This document shows, piece after piece, positions 52,852 through 60,908 of a DNA stretch of 64,000 nt; the first letter of the stretch is position 1; each line of letters begins with the position of its first letter. Both the position numbers and the translations under genes were made by a program. Source of the stretch: Enterococcus quebecensis (GTDB lineage: Bacteria > Bacillota > Bacilli > Lactobacillales > Enterococcaceae); the NCBI RefSeq assembly GCF_001730365.1, contig NZ_MIKB01000015.1, forward strand, positions 62,001 to 126,000. Reading direction: 5' to 3'. The notes under the pieces are model-generated. The model was not told the origin of the DNA. It searched no databases and saw nothing but the letters and a program-made list of their open reading frames with translations.

Positions 52852-53622
52852 TTAAACTGTTTCAGATAATGTCCAAGTAATTACAGCATTGTAATCACCA
52901 GCACCTACTGCAGATGTTTTTGGAATGTTCAATGTTACTGATTCCGCTCCAGTAGTTTTGTCTCCAAAGTTTAATTCAAATTGACCGTATCCAACACCAT
53001 CAACACCTGTATTCGTAATGAAATCAACTGTATTAGATGATGCAGAGTCAATGTTTCCACCAGCAGTGTTGACGCCGTTAGGATCTAATTCAGATGCACC
53101 TGTTTGAGTAACATGGACATTTTTATACGTAATGTTTGCGCCTTTAAGTTCTACACCCTTTTCACCAGCAGTTTTGAAGTTTTGTGATAATGTTGCTGAT
53201 AATTTGTATGCGTGCTTTTCTTGCGTACGTAAGTCTTGGTACTTCACAAAGTTTTGTACATCAAATGCTGCTGTTCCTTTTTCTGGATTTGGATCTACAG
53301 AATTTGCATGGAAAAGATCTGCATTGTAGTCACGTTTGTTTGTTGCTGTTAAAACATCATGAGATTTAAACTCAAGTGGTGTTACAGCGATAATACCAAA
53401 TACACCTGGGTTTGTTACGCTTGGTAAGTTTGTAATTGTTGTTCCATCAGTAACACCTGGATCTGTTGGGATAACACCTGTAGTCCCTGTATCAAAAGTA
53501 AATTCAATGTGTCCAGTACCAGTTTTTGTGTTATCTACCGCTTTTGTTGTATTTGGTGCAGCTAACGCTACTCCTGCTGCCGCTACTAGAGCTGCGCCGC
53601 ATAATTTGTGTGTTAATTTCAT
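52852..53622 (-). CDS. WxL-domain surface protein with altered first motif
   Basis: A 256-residue secreted protein with signal peptide (cleavage near TKA-VD) and a WxL domain. The first motif reads AYKLSATLSQ, with Tyr in place of Trp, while the C-terminal motif is intact as ITWTLSETV. Either this domain still folds with Tyr or wall binding is altered. It is followed by an attenuator hairpin, so it may be made in excess. AGGAGGAAAT precedes the ATG. Confidence 0.87.
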   Translation of the reverse strand: MKLTHKLCGAALVAAAGVALAAPNTTKAVDNTKTGTGHIEFTFDTGTTGVIPTDPGVTDGTTITNLPSVTNPGVFGIIAVTPLEFKSHDVLTATNKRDYNADLFHANSVDPNPEKGTAAFDVQNFVKYQDLRTQEKHAYKLSATLSQNFKTAGEKGVELKGANITYKNVHVTQTGASELDPNGVNTAGGNIDSASSNTVDFITNTGVDGVGYGQFELNFGDKTTGAESVTLNIPKTSAVGAGDYNAVITWTLSETV

Positions 53623-53653
53623 TTGTATTTCCTCCTAATAATGTATGTTTTAT

Positions 53654-54460
53654 TTATGGCAACTCGGCTAATATCCAAGTTAACACCGTTGAGTAAGTGA
53701 CCGGATCTTTTTTTGTTGTCCCCGGTACAGATAAAGTAAGTGCACTATTTTCGTGCATTTGTTTACTAGCATATTTTTCATCTAGCATAGGTTTGTCGTT
53801 TGGGTCTTTCTTAGGTGTTAAAGTATTCGGCATCGCTGCTGGATTTTCACTTGAAGCACCAAAAGAAATCGACCACGTACCGGCACCTGCGCCTGGTTTT
53901 GCTTCTGCTAAATTATATGTTGCACCAATATTGTCCAAACGAATCACTTCTTTTGAAACGCTTGGTGCCATTGCTTGTTCCATCGTTGAATTGACCCAAG
54001 ATTTATCTAAAGATAAAAAGGCACCATCTAATTGACTGTTCGCTGTTTGAGAATTTTGAAATTGTGTCTCTTGTCTCAATTGTAAGGTCCAACCTAAAGC
54101 TACTCCACGATAATCAGAGACTTGAACAAAATTTCCACGTGCAGCCGTATCATCACGAAACAACTGTGCATTCACCGCATAAACCATGTCTTTATCTGAG
54201 ACTTTATTTACACTGGTAAAGTTCAATTGAGGAACAAAATCAATTCTAAGTTTCCCTGAAGTACTAGGACTCTCTCCAGGATCTGCCACTTGAGCTGGTT
54301 TTTCAGGATCTCGGATTCCTACACTGTCATACTCCCCCGTAAACGTAATATGCCCATTGCTTCGGCCATTCTCTTCAGCGTAACTTTTTTCAGTTGTTAG
54401 AAGAATTGTTACTGTGCTTAATGAAACTAACAGCAACAATCGGATCATTGATCGTTTCAT
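53654..54460 (-). CDS. WxL-domain surface protein
   Basis: A 268-residue protein with signal peptide (cleavage near SYA-EE) and a full WxL domain: first motif GWTLQLRQ near residue 125 and C-terminal LTWILAELP. It is expected to be wall-bound without covalent linkage. Its ATG overlaps the upstream stop as ATGA. GGAGGCAGAAG lies before the start. Confidence 0.9.
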   Translation of the reverse strand: MKRSMIRLLLLVSLSTVTILLTTEKSYAEENGRSNGHITFTGEYDSVGIRDPEKPAQVADPGESPSTSGKLRIDFVPQLNFTSVNKVSDKDMVYAVNAQLFRDDTAARGNFVQVSDYRGVALGWTLQLRQETQFQNSQTANSQLDGAFLSLDKSWVNSTMEQAMAPSVSKEVIRLDNIGATYNLAEAKPGAGAGTWSISFGASSENPAAMPNTLTPKKDPNDKPMLDEKYASKQMHENSALTLSVPGTTKKDPVTYSTVLTWILAELP

Positions 54461-54807
54461 TCTTCTGCCTCCTTTTTTTTACGCTTGAATAACAACCATA
54501 AGAATACAATCACAATGAGTACAGCACCAGTGATAGACAAGCTTGTTTTCACTAGCTCACCTGTCGAAGGATACCTACCTTTGGGTTTATTCGGAGCAGC
54601 GACTTCCTCCCTAGCTGTCGATGTAGAACTGGATGTCGAAGATTCTGGAACAGAATCGCCTTTATAAAATCCAATTTCTCCGTTCGTTTGAACAGCACCG
54701 CCACCATTTGCGCCTTCTTGTGCATTAACTGTTTGAAATGGTTGTATGAGCAAGGCTAACCAAACAATGGAAGATACAAGTAAATATGTGACTTTTTTTG
54801 TTTTCAT
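54457..54807 (-). CDS. Small wall protein with YPSTGE sortase-like signal
   Basis: A 116-residue protein with a signal peptide (cleavage near VNA-QE), a Ser/Thr-rich stem and the C-terminal pattern RYPSTGE, a hydrophobic helix and a Lys/Arg tail. The motif is a variant of LPxTG with Tyr at the first position. It corresponds to the locus 1 protein at 16822. No sortase is present in the window. The ATG is preceded by GGAGGG. Confidence 0.75.
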   Translation of the reverse strand: MKTKKVTYLLVSSIVWLALLIQPFQTVNAQEGANGGGAVQTNGEIGFYKGDSVPESSTSSSTSTAREEVAAPNKPKGRYPSTGELVKTSLSITGAVLIVIVFLWLLFKRKKKEAEE

Positions 54808-54822
54808 TCTATCCCTCCATTG

Positions 54823-57800
54823 TTATCGTACGGCACTTAAGGTAAATTCAATTGTTGCAGTATACTCCCCTAATTTTCTATATTGATTAGGTTGAAGCAT
54901 CATTTTGAATCCATTTCCTTTTTTCGCCCATTCTTCTTCACTCACATCATAACTGCCTCGAGCAGCAGAGAGATCCCCAGAAGTGGCGATGACGTTTGGC
55001 TCATCCAGTTTCAGCACAGATTCAGACGTTCCTTTTTTATAAACAATGGCTTCTGGCAGTTTATAAGAAGAATCGTCTTCTGATTCCATCACTTTGATTA
55101 CTTTTGCTGTTAATTCCCAATCAGTGATACTTGCTCGACTATCACTGACGATTAGTGGTTGGTCATACACTGGTTTTTCCGCTGAAAATTGACCATAACT
55201 TCCAGTTTTTTTCAAACCAAAATCAATGACTGAAGGTGCTGACGACAGAGATAAAACACCAAAGACTTTTCCTCCATCTAAACCTACACGCTCCGATTTA
55301 GCTGTTACTTGTTCAAATAACGCATTAGGATCGTTCGGTCCAGCAACAAACGGCACTTCTCTTGGAGAATCGCCTGTCACTGTAGCTTCGTTAAAAATTT
55401 CTTTATCCACCGCTGTTTCAGCGACCGTCACTTTAAAAGTAACAACGACTGACTCTTGTGTTTTTAACTCTCCCACTTTAAAAGATAACACGCCATTTTC
55501 ATAAGAATATTGATTTGTTTGTGCAGGATTTCCACCAATCGTAACTTCGGCTTTAGCTGCATCAAATATCAACTCCTCTGGCAAGGCATCTTTAATTACG
55601 ATATTCTTCCAATTCGTTTGAACGGCTGCATCTTTAGAGTTTGTTGCTGTCAATGTATATAAGACTGTATCGCCAACTTGGGTATTAGCTACTTTGACGC
55701 CTTCACGATATGTGGCAGTTGTTTTTTTCAATGCCGCAGTTGGCAGAACATCCGCTACCTCATATTTAGCAACACCTGTGAACACAGCATCATGGTAAGA
55801 TAGATCCTTGTAAGGATTGATATTACCGTCTTCAACGTTAGTTACCGGTGGTTTGATTAATCCAATTTGGTCATAAACTTTTGTACTGTTAGGATCTTCC
55901 GGATTACTTGGAATCAACTGGGCAGCTGTATGTTTACCAGCTTTATCTTTCAAATACACACTTAATTCTTTAGTCTTATCCACATATTGAGGTAAATTAA
56001 AGCTCCAAGTTCCATCTATTCCAACAGCCACACTTCCAAGTAATGTCCCAATATTATTATCACCTGAGTCATAATAAATAAACACACTTCCACCAACTTC
56101 AGCACCTGTTCCTGAAAGAACTTTTGTTGCGTTATTCAGTTTGGCATCTGTTAATTTTGTTGGAATTGGCGGAGTGACGTCTAAAACACTTCGATTAGGA
56201 GCAGTTAAATCTTTTTCCTCACTAATATGCACTTTTCCTGTGTCTTTATTTCCTCGCCACGCTTCAAGAACTTTTATTTTTTGTCCCGTTTTAAGGAAAG
56301 TCTCTTTTGCTTCAGTATCTAATTTAAATATACCGCCTCGTGCATCATCGCCATAAACAGAAATTTTTCCCGAGCCAGTAGAATCTTCAACAATTGTTCC
56401 TGTAGTTTTGTATAATAGTGTGTCATTTTCATCGTATACACCAACAACAACGGAAACTTCCCCAGTAAATGCATCACGGTTACTATCATGTTTTCCTTCT
56501 GGAATTCCTGCATGTCCAAAGATATATTTATCGGCATTTGTCGGCACCCGTAACTCGTCTACAACAGCTTTTTGATTATTCCCATTTAAACGAGTGTATT
56601 TTGGCATACCACCATCTTTGTTAAACCCATCAAGAACTTCTGCATCTGTTCCACTACCTATTGTTCCAAAATTAGCACCTGTTAAAACAATATTCGCAGA
56701 TACAAAAGAACGCATTGGATTACCTGCTATATTATTTACACCAACGACCCACACTGAAATATCAGAATGCAAGCTTTGAAAAGTTGAGCCTGAACTTGTA
56801 TCGAAAACTAATCCTCCACCAGGTCTTGTATTTACAAAATCAAAATATTTCATTGCAGCAAAATCTGCTTTTAGGTTCCCTGCATTAAAAATCCCGGTAC
56901 CCGCTGTTCTTGTTTGCCCACGAGCGACAAAATACGTTCCCGTACCTGCTACTATAGACATATTGAGTCCTCTTGCATCAATTGCTGCACCATTTGTTGC
57001 TTGGATATCGACGGATGAATCTTCATCTTTGACTACAAATGAGTCTGGAGTTGCACTACCATTTGTATAAAGAATCCCCTGATTTCCTCCGTTTCCTCCT
57101 GGATCAATTGGTGTTCCTGTCCCACGATTTACTAACGTGAAATCTGATCCTCCTGATACATTGATAGCATTTCCTCCACCGTACATTCGAATACCTGGGG
57201 CTGATCCGCTTTCTTTTACCATTTTGATTTCTGATTGACCTTCGATATTAAACTGCATATTTCCTCGCAGTCTAAAACGAATCATTGCAGCTCGCTCGTA
57301 ATTGTTGTCTCCGGTTTGACGGATGTTCAATAAGGATTTGTTTTTAACATTAAACATGCCACCTAAGCTTTGCATATTTATACCAGAAGTATTTTCTGTA
57401 TAAATATCTAAGATGGCTTCATTCTCTACAGTGATAGTTGAAGCATCTGCATCAATATTGATTAAACCTGTGTAGTCAACATTTTGCCTACCATTCCCTC
57501 TGATTTTCAACTCAGTTCCAGCACCCTCAACTGTCATGTCTAATTGTCTAGTTGCTTGAATGGGTTGTCCACGGTTACCAGTACCAGTACCTTTCATACT
57601 TGAAAGCAATACTTTTGATTGTTTATCTACAATAAAAGTAGCCCCGGTATTTGAGGTAGCTGTAATTTGGTAAAACCGTTCAGAGTTACTATCAACTTTT
57701 GACTGATTAGTGATTAAAAAAGTTTTAGCAGCCACGGCCCCAGTTGATGACGTTGAATCAAAATACAAATCAACATTATCAAAGATCACCGTTGCGCCAT

Positions 57801-58386
57801 TCATATTTGCAAGTACAGAACTATTTCCAGCTGATGAGCTTATTTTGTTTGTTAAAACAAGTATGCCACTTCCAGAAGCTAAATAATTGGTTCCTGTATA
57901 TTCAAGATCAGAAATTGTTATTTTCCCAGTTGCACCAATATCAAAATACCTTGCCCCAAAACCAATCACATGATTATTTCCATTAATCACTAGTTCTCTA
58001 TTGACTGCTGGTAATGCTGCTCCAGAGGTAAAATTAGCAGTAATATTTATCCTATCAATCGTTGTATCTCTTAAAGCTGCAATCAAATCAGTCCAATTGG
58101 CAACATCTTTTTGATTTACTGGCGTAGGTAATACTGCAAAAGGTACAACATAGTTTTTCACACTTTTATCTTGTGCTTCCAAATCAACTGAATTCTTTGT
58201 ATTCAGTAACTGATTGGACAAAATTTGTTTATCACTAGACGATGCAGAAGTTTGTTTGTTAGAGTTAACTGTATTTGAAGACTCATTTGCTTTAATAGCA
58301 GAAGAATCCTTAATTACACCAAAAAGAACAATACCAAGCAATATACTTACCGAACTGATAAAAAGAATTTTCTTATTGACTTTCAC
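54823..58386 (-). CDS. Giant WxL-type adhesin with beta-helix region
   Basis: About 1187 residues. An N-terminal membrane segment (about 6-24) leads to a long right-handed beta-helix-like part (about 95-520), a middle region with an immunoglobulin-like fold (about 735-820), a DUF11-like domain (about 890-1010) and a C-terminal WxL domain. The first motif is DWELTAKV; the last reads ATIEFTLSAVR, with Phe where Trp is usual. The GTG at 58386 is the start, as GGAGGAAAAGTA lies just before; the earlier TTG at 58407 precedes that site. It is the first gene of WxL operon 2. Confidence 0.85.
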   Translation of the reverse strand: MKVNKKILFISSVSILLGIVLFGVIKDSSAIKANESSNTVNSNKQTSASSSDKQILSNQLLNTKNSVDLEAQDKSVKNYVVPFAVLPTPVNQKDVANWTDLIAALRDTTIDRINITANFTSGAALPAVNRELVINGNNHVIGFGARYFDIGATGKITISDLEYTGTNYLASGSGILVLTNKISSSAGNSSVLANMNGATVIFDNVDLYFDSTSSTGAVAAKTFLITNQSKVDSNSERFYQITATSNTGATFIVDKQSKVLLSSMKGTGTGNRGQPIQATRQLDMTVEGAGTELKIRGNGRQNVDYTGLINIDADASTITVENEAILDIYTENTSGINMQSLGGMFNVKNKSLLNIRQTGDNNYERAAMIRFRLRGNMQFNIEGQSEIKMVKESGSAPGIRMYGGGNAINVSGGSDFTLVNRGTGTPIDPGGNGGNQGILYTNGSATPDSFVVKDEDSSVDIQATNGAAIDARGLNMSIVAGTGTYFVARGQTRTAGTGIFNAGNLKADFAAMKYFDFVNTRPGGGLVFDTSSGSTFQSLHSDISVWVVGVNNIAGNPMRSFVSANIVLTGANFGTIGSGTDAEVLDGFNKDGGMPKYTRLNGNNQKAVVDELRVPTNADKYIFGHAGIPEGKHDSNRDAFTGEVSVVVGVYDENDTLLYKTTGTIVEDSTGSGKISVYGDDARGGIFKLDTEAKETFLKTGQKIKVLEAWRGNKDTGKVHISEEKDLTAPNRSVLDVTPPIPTKLTDAKLNNATKVLSGTGAEVGGSVFIYYDSGDNNIGTLLGSVAVGIDGTWSFNLPQYVDKTKELSVYLKDKAGKHTAAQLIPSNPEDPNSTKVYDQIGLIKPPVTNVEDGNINPYKDLSYHDAVFTGVAKYEVADVLPTAALKKTTATYREGVKVANTQVGDTVLYTLTATNSKDAAVQTNWKNIVIKDALPEELIFDAAKAEVTIGGNPAQTNQYSYENGVLSFKVGELKTQESVVVTFKVTVAETAVDKEIFNEATVTGDSPREVPFVAGPNDPNALFEQVTAKSERVGLDGGKVFGVLSLSSAPSVIDFGLKKTGSYGQFSAEKPVYDQPLIVSDSRASITDWELTAKVIKVMESEDDSSYKLPEAIVYKKGTSESVLKLDEPNVIATSGDLSAARGSYDVSEEEWAKKGNGFKMMLQPNQYRKLGEYTATIEFTLSAVR

Positions 58387-58414
58387 TACTTTTCCTCCTT
58401 TCCTCAAAAATAAG

Positions 58415-58435
58415 TGTGTCGAATATCACGACACA
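58415..58435. promoter_or_regulatory. Candidate operator in front of WxL operon 2
   Basis: A perfect dyad TGTGTCG, 7 bp, CGACACA, just upstream of the first operon gene. It has the same 7-7-7 layout as 18999-19019 in locus 1. A hairpin at about 58447-58490 follows upstream. Confidence 0.45.
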
Positions 58436-58527
58436 TCTATTTCAATTTTTCCAGCTAATCCTTTCATTCAATGAAGAAAGACTAGCTGAAAAAATAGAAA
58501 CTAAATTAAGAACTGTTATAACTACTA

Positions 58528-59235
58528 TCAACTAGATAACATATACCCTCTTGAACGAATCGTTCGAATATATTTAGGTTTTAAAGAATCATCTTCTAAT
58601 TTTTTTCTTAAATGAAAAATCAGATTCGCTACACGATATTTCTTATCTCCTTTTTCTTCTCCCCATACATTTTTATAAAGTTCTTCATATGAAATTGCTT
58701 CGCCTTGATGATGAATCAATAACTGTAAAACTTTAAATTCCAACCTAGTTAAAGCAACTTCACCTCTTCCTTCGATATTTACAGAAAAATTATTAGGGAT
58801 CAAACTTATCACAGGAGATTCCACTCCACTTGTCAAATGATTGTTATTACTACTTATAACTTCTTGTTTCTTTTTATTTGATCTTCTTTCAAGAGTATTC
58901 ATAATATATAAGCAAAATTCGTCTGACTCTGTTCGATTATCAAAGGTTCCGTCTGCTCCTAGTTGAAGATGAATGATTCGATTAATCTTCGTTGACTCAT
59001 GAGATAAAATCCAGATAAAACGATTTGTCAAATTTCTTACTTTAATAATCAACTCGCACGTTAGACCAATTTCTTCCAGTCCTGATTCTGTAATTATTAC
59101 TGCATCCATTTTTTCAATACTTGCATCTAGTTCATCTGAGTTCAGAGAATGAATCGAACATTTCTCTTCTTTTAAAGCTGCTACGTAGCATGATTGGCTA
59201 TCCTTGATACTACTTACAAGAGCTATGTTAAACAT
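58528..59235 (-). CDS. Atypical winged-helix response regulator (pseudo-receiver)
   Basis: A 235-residue paralogue of the regulator at 19060. The receiver-like part (about 1-120) has MDAVIITESGLEEIG at the place of the phospho-Asp strand, with no Asp at its end. The C-terminal winged helix (about 140-233) has LTRLEFKVLQLLIHHQGEAISYEELYKNVWG and VANLIFHLRKKLEDD. GGAGG lies before the ATG. It stands between WxL operon 2 and invertible segment 2, whose left core site is 172 bp upstream. Confidence 0.85.
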   Translation of the reverse strand: MFNIALVSSIKDSQSCYVAALKEEKCSIHSLNSDELDASIEKMDAVIITESGLEEIGLTCELIIKVRNLTNRFIWILSHESTKINRIIHLQLGADGTFDNRTESDEFCLYIMNTLERRSNKKKQEVISSNNNHLTSGVESPVISLIPNNFSVNIEGRGEVALTRLEFKVLQLLIHHQGEAISYEELYKNVWGEEKGDKKYRVANLIFHLRKKLEDDSLKPKYIRTIRSRGYMLSS

Positions 59236-59353
59236 GTTCTTCCTCCTTATACTTTATAGTGATTTCTTCCCTATTTTTTGATTTCCTTTTCGTTTTACGC
59301 TAAAACTTATGAATAAAAATGCTCAGTAGTTAAAAATATTCTTTTATTCAAAT

Positions 59354-59373
59354 TTATAGTAAAATTACTATAA
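59354..59373. promoter_or_regulatory. Dyad upstream of regulator 2
   Basis: TTATAGTAA, AA, TTACTATAA lies between the left core site and the regulator gene. It overlaps a weak TATAAA on the minus strand and may be an operator. Locus 1 has no equivalent because its core site is much closer to the gene. Confidence 0.4.
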
Positions 59374-59406
59374 TTATTCTTTTTGTAGTTACCTTAGAAC
59401 TTTCTC

Positions 59407-59427
59407 GTTCTAAGTAAGAACAGGAAA
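59407..59427 (+). repeat. Left core site of invertible segment 2
   Basis: A 21-bp site with spacer TAAGTAA (59411-59417) between GTTC and GAAC arms. It is the exact reverse complement of 60877-60897. An extra half-site (CTTAGAAC) lies just left, at about 59393. Confidence 0.88.
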
Positions 59428-59469
59428 TCATTGCATAAGCCTAATAGTAGCAACGTTTTTAATTTCCTG

Positions 59470-59488
59470 TGACGGCGATTCTGACGGC
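59470..59488 (+). repeat. TGACGGC pair, left of recombinase 2
   Basis: TGACGGC at 59470-59476 and 59482-59488, 12 bp apart, same orientation as the pairs around recombinase 1. Confidence 0.75.
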
Positions 59489-59505
59489 TAAATCGTAATT
59501 CCATA

Positions 59506-60606
59506 TTAGATAGCAGCCACTGCTTCCACTGCTATTCTCTCTTCAGTTAAGTTTGAATTCGTGTAAACATCAAGGGTCATTTTGATTGAAGCATGCCCCA
59601 ATAATGAACTGATTACAGCAATATTTATTCCTTTTTCTAAGCAACGAGTCGCAAAAGAATGCCTCAACGCATGGAAAGTACATTCAGCTAGTTCCAATTT
59701 TTTTAGTAGTCTTTTAAATTGATAGCGAATTGTACGCGGTTCCGTATAACTATGATTTTGAGAAACAACATAAACACTACTACTTTTTTGTTTTTTATTT
59801 TGTAGTTGTTCCAATAAATCCGAAGATAAAGGAATTCTTCGTTCCGAAGAGTCTGATTTTGGTTTTTCTTCAATAATTTGCGTTTTCTTCTCACTGTCTA
59901 TGTGTGTTTTTACCCTCTGAAGAGTTCGTTTGACAGTCAATACTTTATTTTTAAAATCGACATCTTCCCATTTTAACCCTGCAATTTCGCCAATTCTCAT
60001 ACCCGTCTCTAAAGATATCAAAATAGCCAAGCCATCATGTGATTGTCTTGCTTCTTTTATCAATAGCGTATGTTCAAACTGAGAAATATTAGTTATCCTG
60101 GTTCTCCTCACTTTTGGAAGTTCAATATTTTCGTAGATTGAACTTCGAATAAAATGAAGTTTTTCTGCATATTTTAATGAGGTTTTCAACACTCTAAATA
60201 CTGAATGTAGTGAATTTGTTGATATTTTTTTATTTGTTTCATGAATAAATTGATTAATATGGCTAGAATTCAACTCACTTAAGCGAATTTCCCCAATTGT
60301 TGGTCGAACATGACAATCAATTTTACTTTTATAGCTATCAAAGGTTCCCGGTTTTACTTTTGTACTAATAACTTTTTCCAACCAGTAATCTAGCCAATTA
60401 TTGAGGGTTCCGTAAAATTGTTCATATTTTTCTTGACCAGAAAATATTGTTGCTTTTTTAATCGTTAATTTTTGTTTCACTTCTTTATATGTCTGACCAT
60501 AAACATAACCATAATGAATGCGTCCATTAACCTTTCTCCCCTTTACATATCTCCCTTCCCAACGTCGATCTTTTCGTTTATAAATATTCTCACCTTTTCG
60601 AGCCAA
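59506..60606 (-). CDS. Tyrosine recombinase inside invertible segment 2
   Basis: A 366-residue recombinase, clearly paralogous to that at 20077. The N-terminal arm domain is nearly the same (KGENIYKRKDRRWEGRY). Catalytic residues are present: Arg in TGMRIGEIAGLKW, HALRH, LGHAS and Tyr in LDVYT. Core sites in inverted orientation (59407-59427, 60877-60897) and TGACGGC pairs bracket it. The core sequences of the two loci differ, so each enzyme should act only on its own segment. Its start has AAAGGAAG upstream. The current orientation transcribes it toward the regulator. Confidence 0.9.
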   Translation of the reverse strand: MARKGENIYKRKDRRWEGRYVKGRKVNGRIHYGYVYGQTYKEVKQKLTIKKATIFSGQEKYEQFYGTLNNWLDYWLEKVISTKVKPGTFDSYKSKIDCHVRPTIGEIRLSELNSSHINQFIHETNKKISTNSLHSVFRVLKTSLKYAEKLHFIRSSIYENIELPKVRRTRITNISQFEHTLLIKEARQSHDGLAILISLETGMRIGEIAGLKWEDVDFKNKVLTVKRTLQRVKTHIDSEKKTQIIEEKPKSDSSERRIPLSSDLLEQLQNKKQKSSSVYVVSQNHSYTEPRTIRYQFKRLLKKLELAECTFHALRHSFATRCLEKGINIAVISSLLGHASIKMTLDVYTNSNLTEERIAVEAVAAI

Positions 60607-60633
60607 AATAATCTTCCTTTCATAAAAAATAGT

Positions 60634-60652
60634 TGACGGCTAATGTGACGGC
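60634..60652 (+). repeat. TGACGGC pair, right of recombinase 2
   Basis: TGACGGC at 60634-60640 and 60646-60652, 12 bp apart, directly upstream of the recombinase gene start. Confidence 0.75.
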
Positions 60653-60791
60653 GAAAAAGAAATAGGGTTTTTCTCATTTTATTCAGAAATTACTAAAAAA
60701 TTTGATATTTACTTTTTAGACAAATGAGTTATACTGAAAAAAGAGATATAAAATACATATTTCATATATTTTAAAGATATAAAAAATATAG

Positions 60792-60820
60792 TTGACATCA
60801 TTCTGCAAATAATATAACAT
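60792..60820 (+). promoter_or_regulatory. Outward promoter of invertible segment 2
   Basis: TTGACA, 17 bp, TAACAT (with overlapping TATAAC), on the + strand about 57 bp inside the right core site. As in locus 1 it points out of the segment and away from the regulator in this orientation. After inversion the leader to the regulator would be about 240 nt. Confidence 0.68.
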
Positions 60821-60876
60821 TCAAAAAATGGATAAAGCCTGAAAAATATCATTTTTTCTTTTCCGCGTCATTTTCG

Positions 60877-60897
60877 TTTCCTGTTCTTACTTAGAAC
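60877..60897 (+). repeat. Right core site of invertible segment 2
   Basis: Arms TCCTGTTC (60879-60886) and GAACAGGA (60894-60901) around spacer TTACTTA (60887-60893), the reverse complement of the left spacer. The palindromic arms are perfect over 8 bp. Confidence 0.88.
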
Positions 60898-60908
60898 AGG
60901 ATTTTTTG
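60879..60908 (+). terminator. Core site doubling as a terminator
   Basis: TCCTGTTC and GAACAGGA form a hairpin followed by TTTTTTG on the + strand. A transcript from the outward promoter at 60792 would stop here in the present orientation. Confidence 0.65.

Noticed and set aside
19844-60897. Recombinases as integrases of two integrated mobile elements
   Set aside because: The flanking core sites are inverted, not direct, and enclose only the recombinase gene. No excisionase, transfer, phage or replication gene lies inside, so an integrated element with attL/attR is a poorer fit than an inversion cassette.
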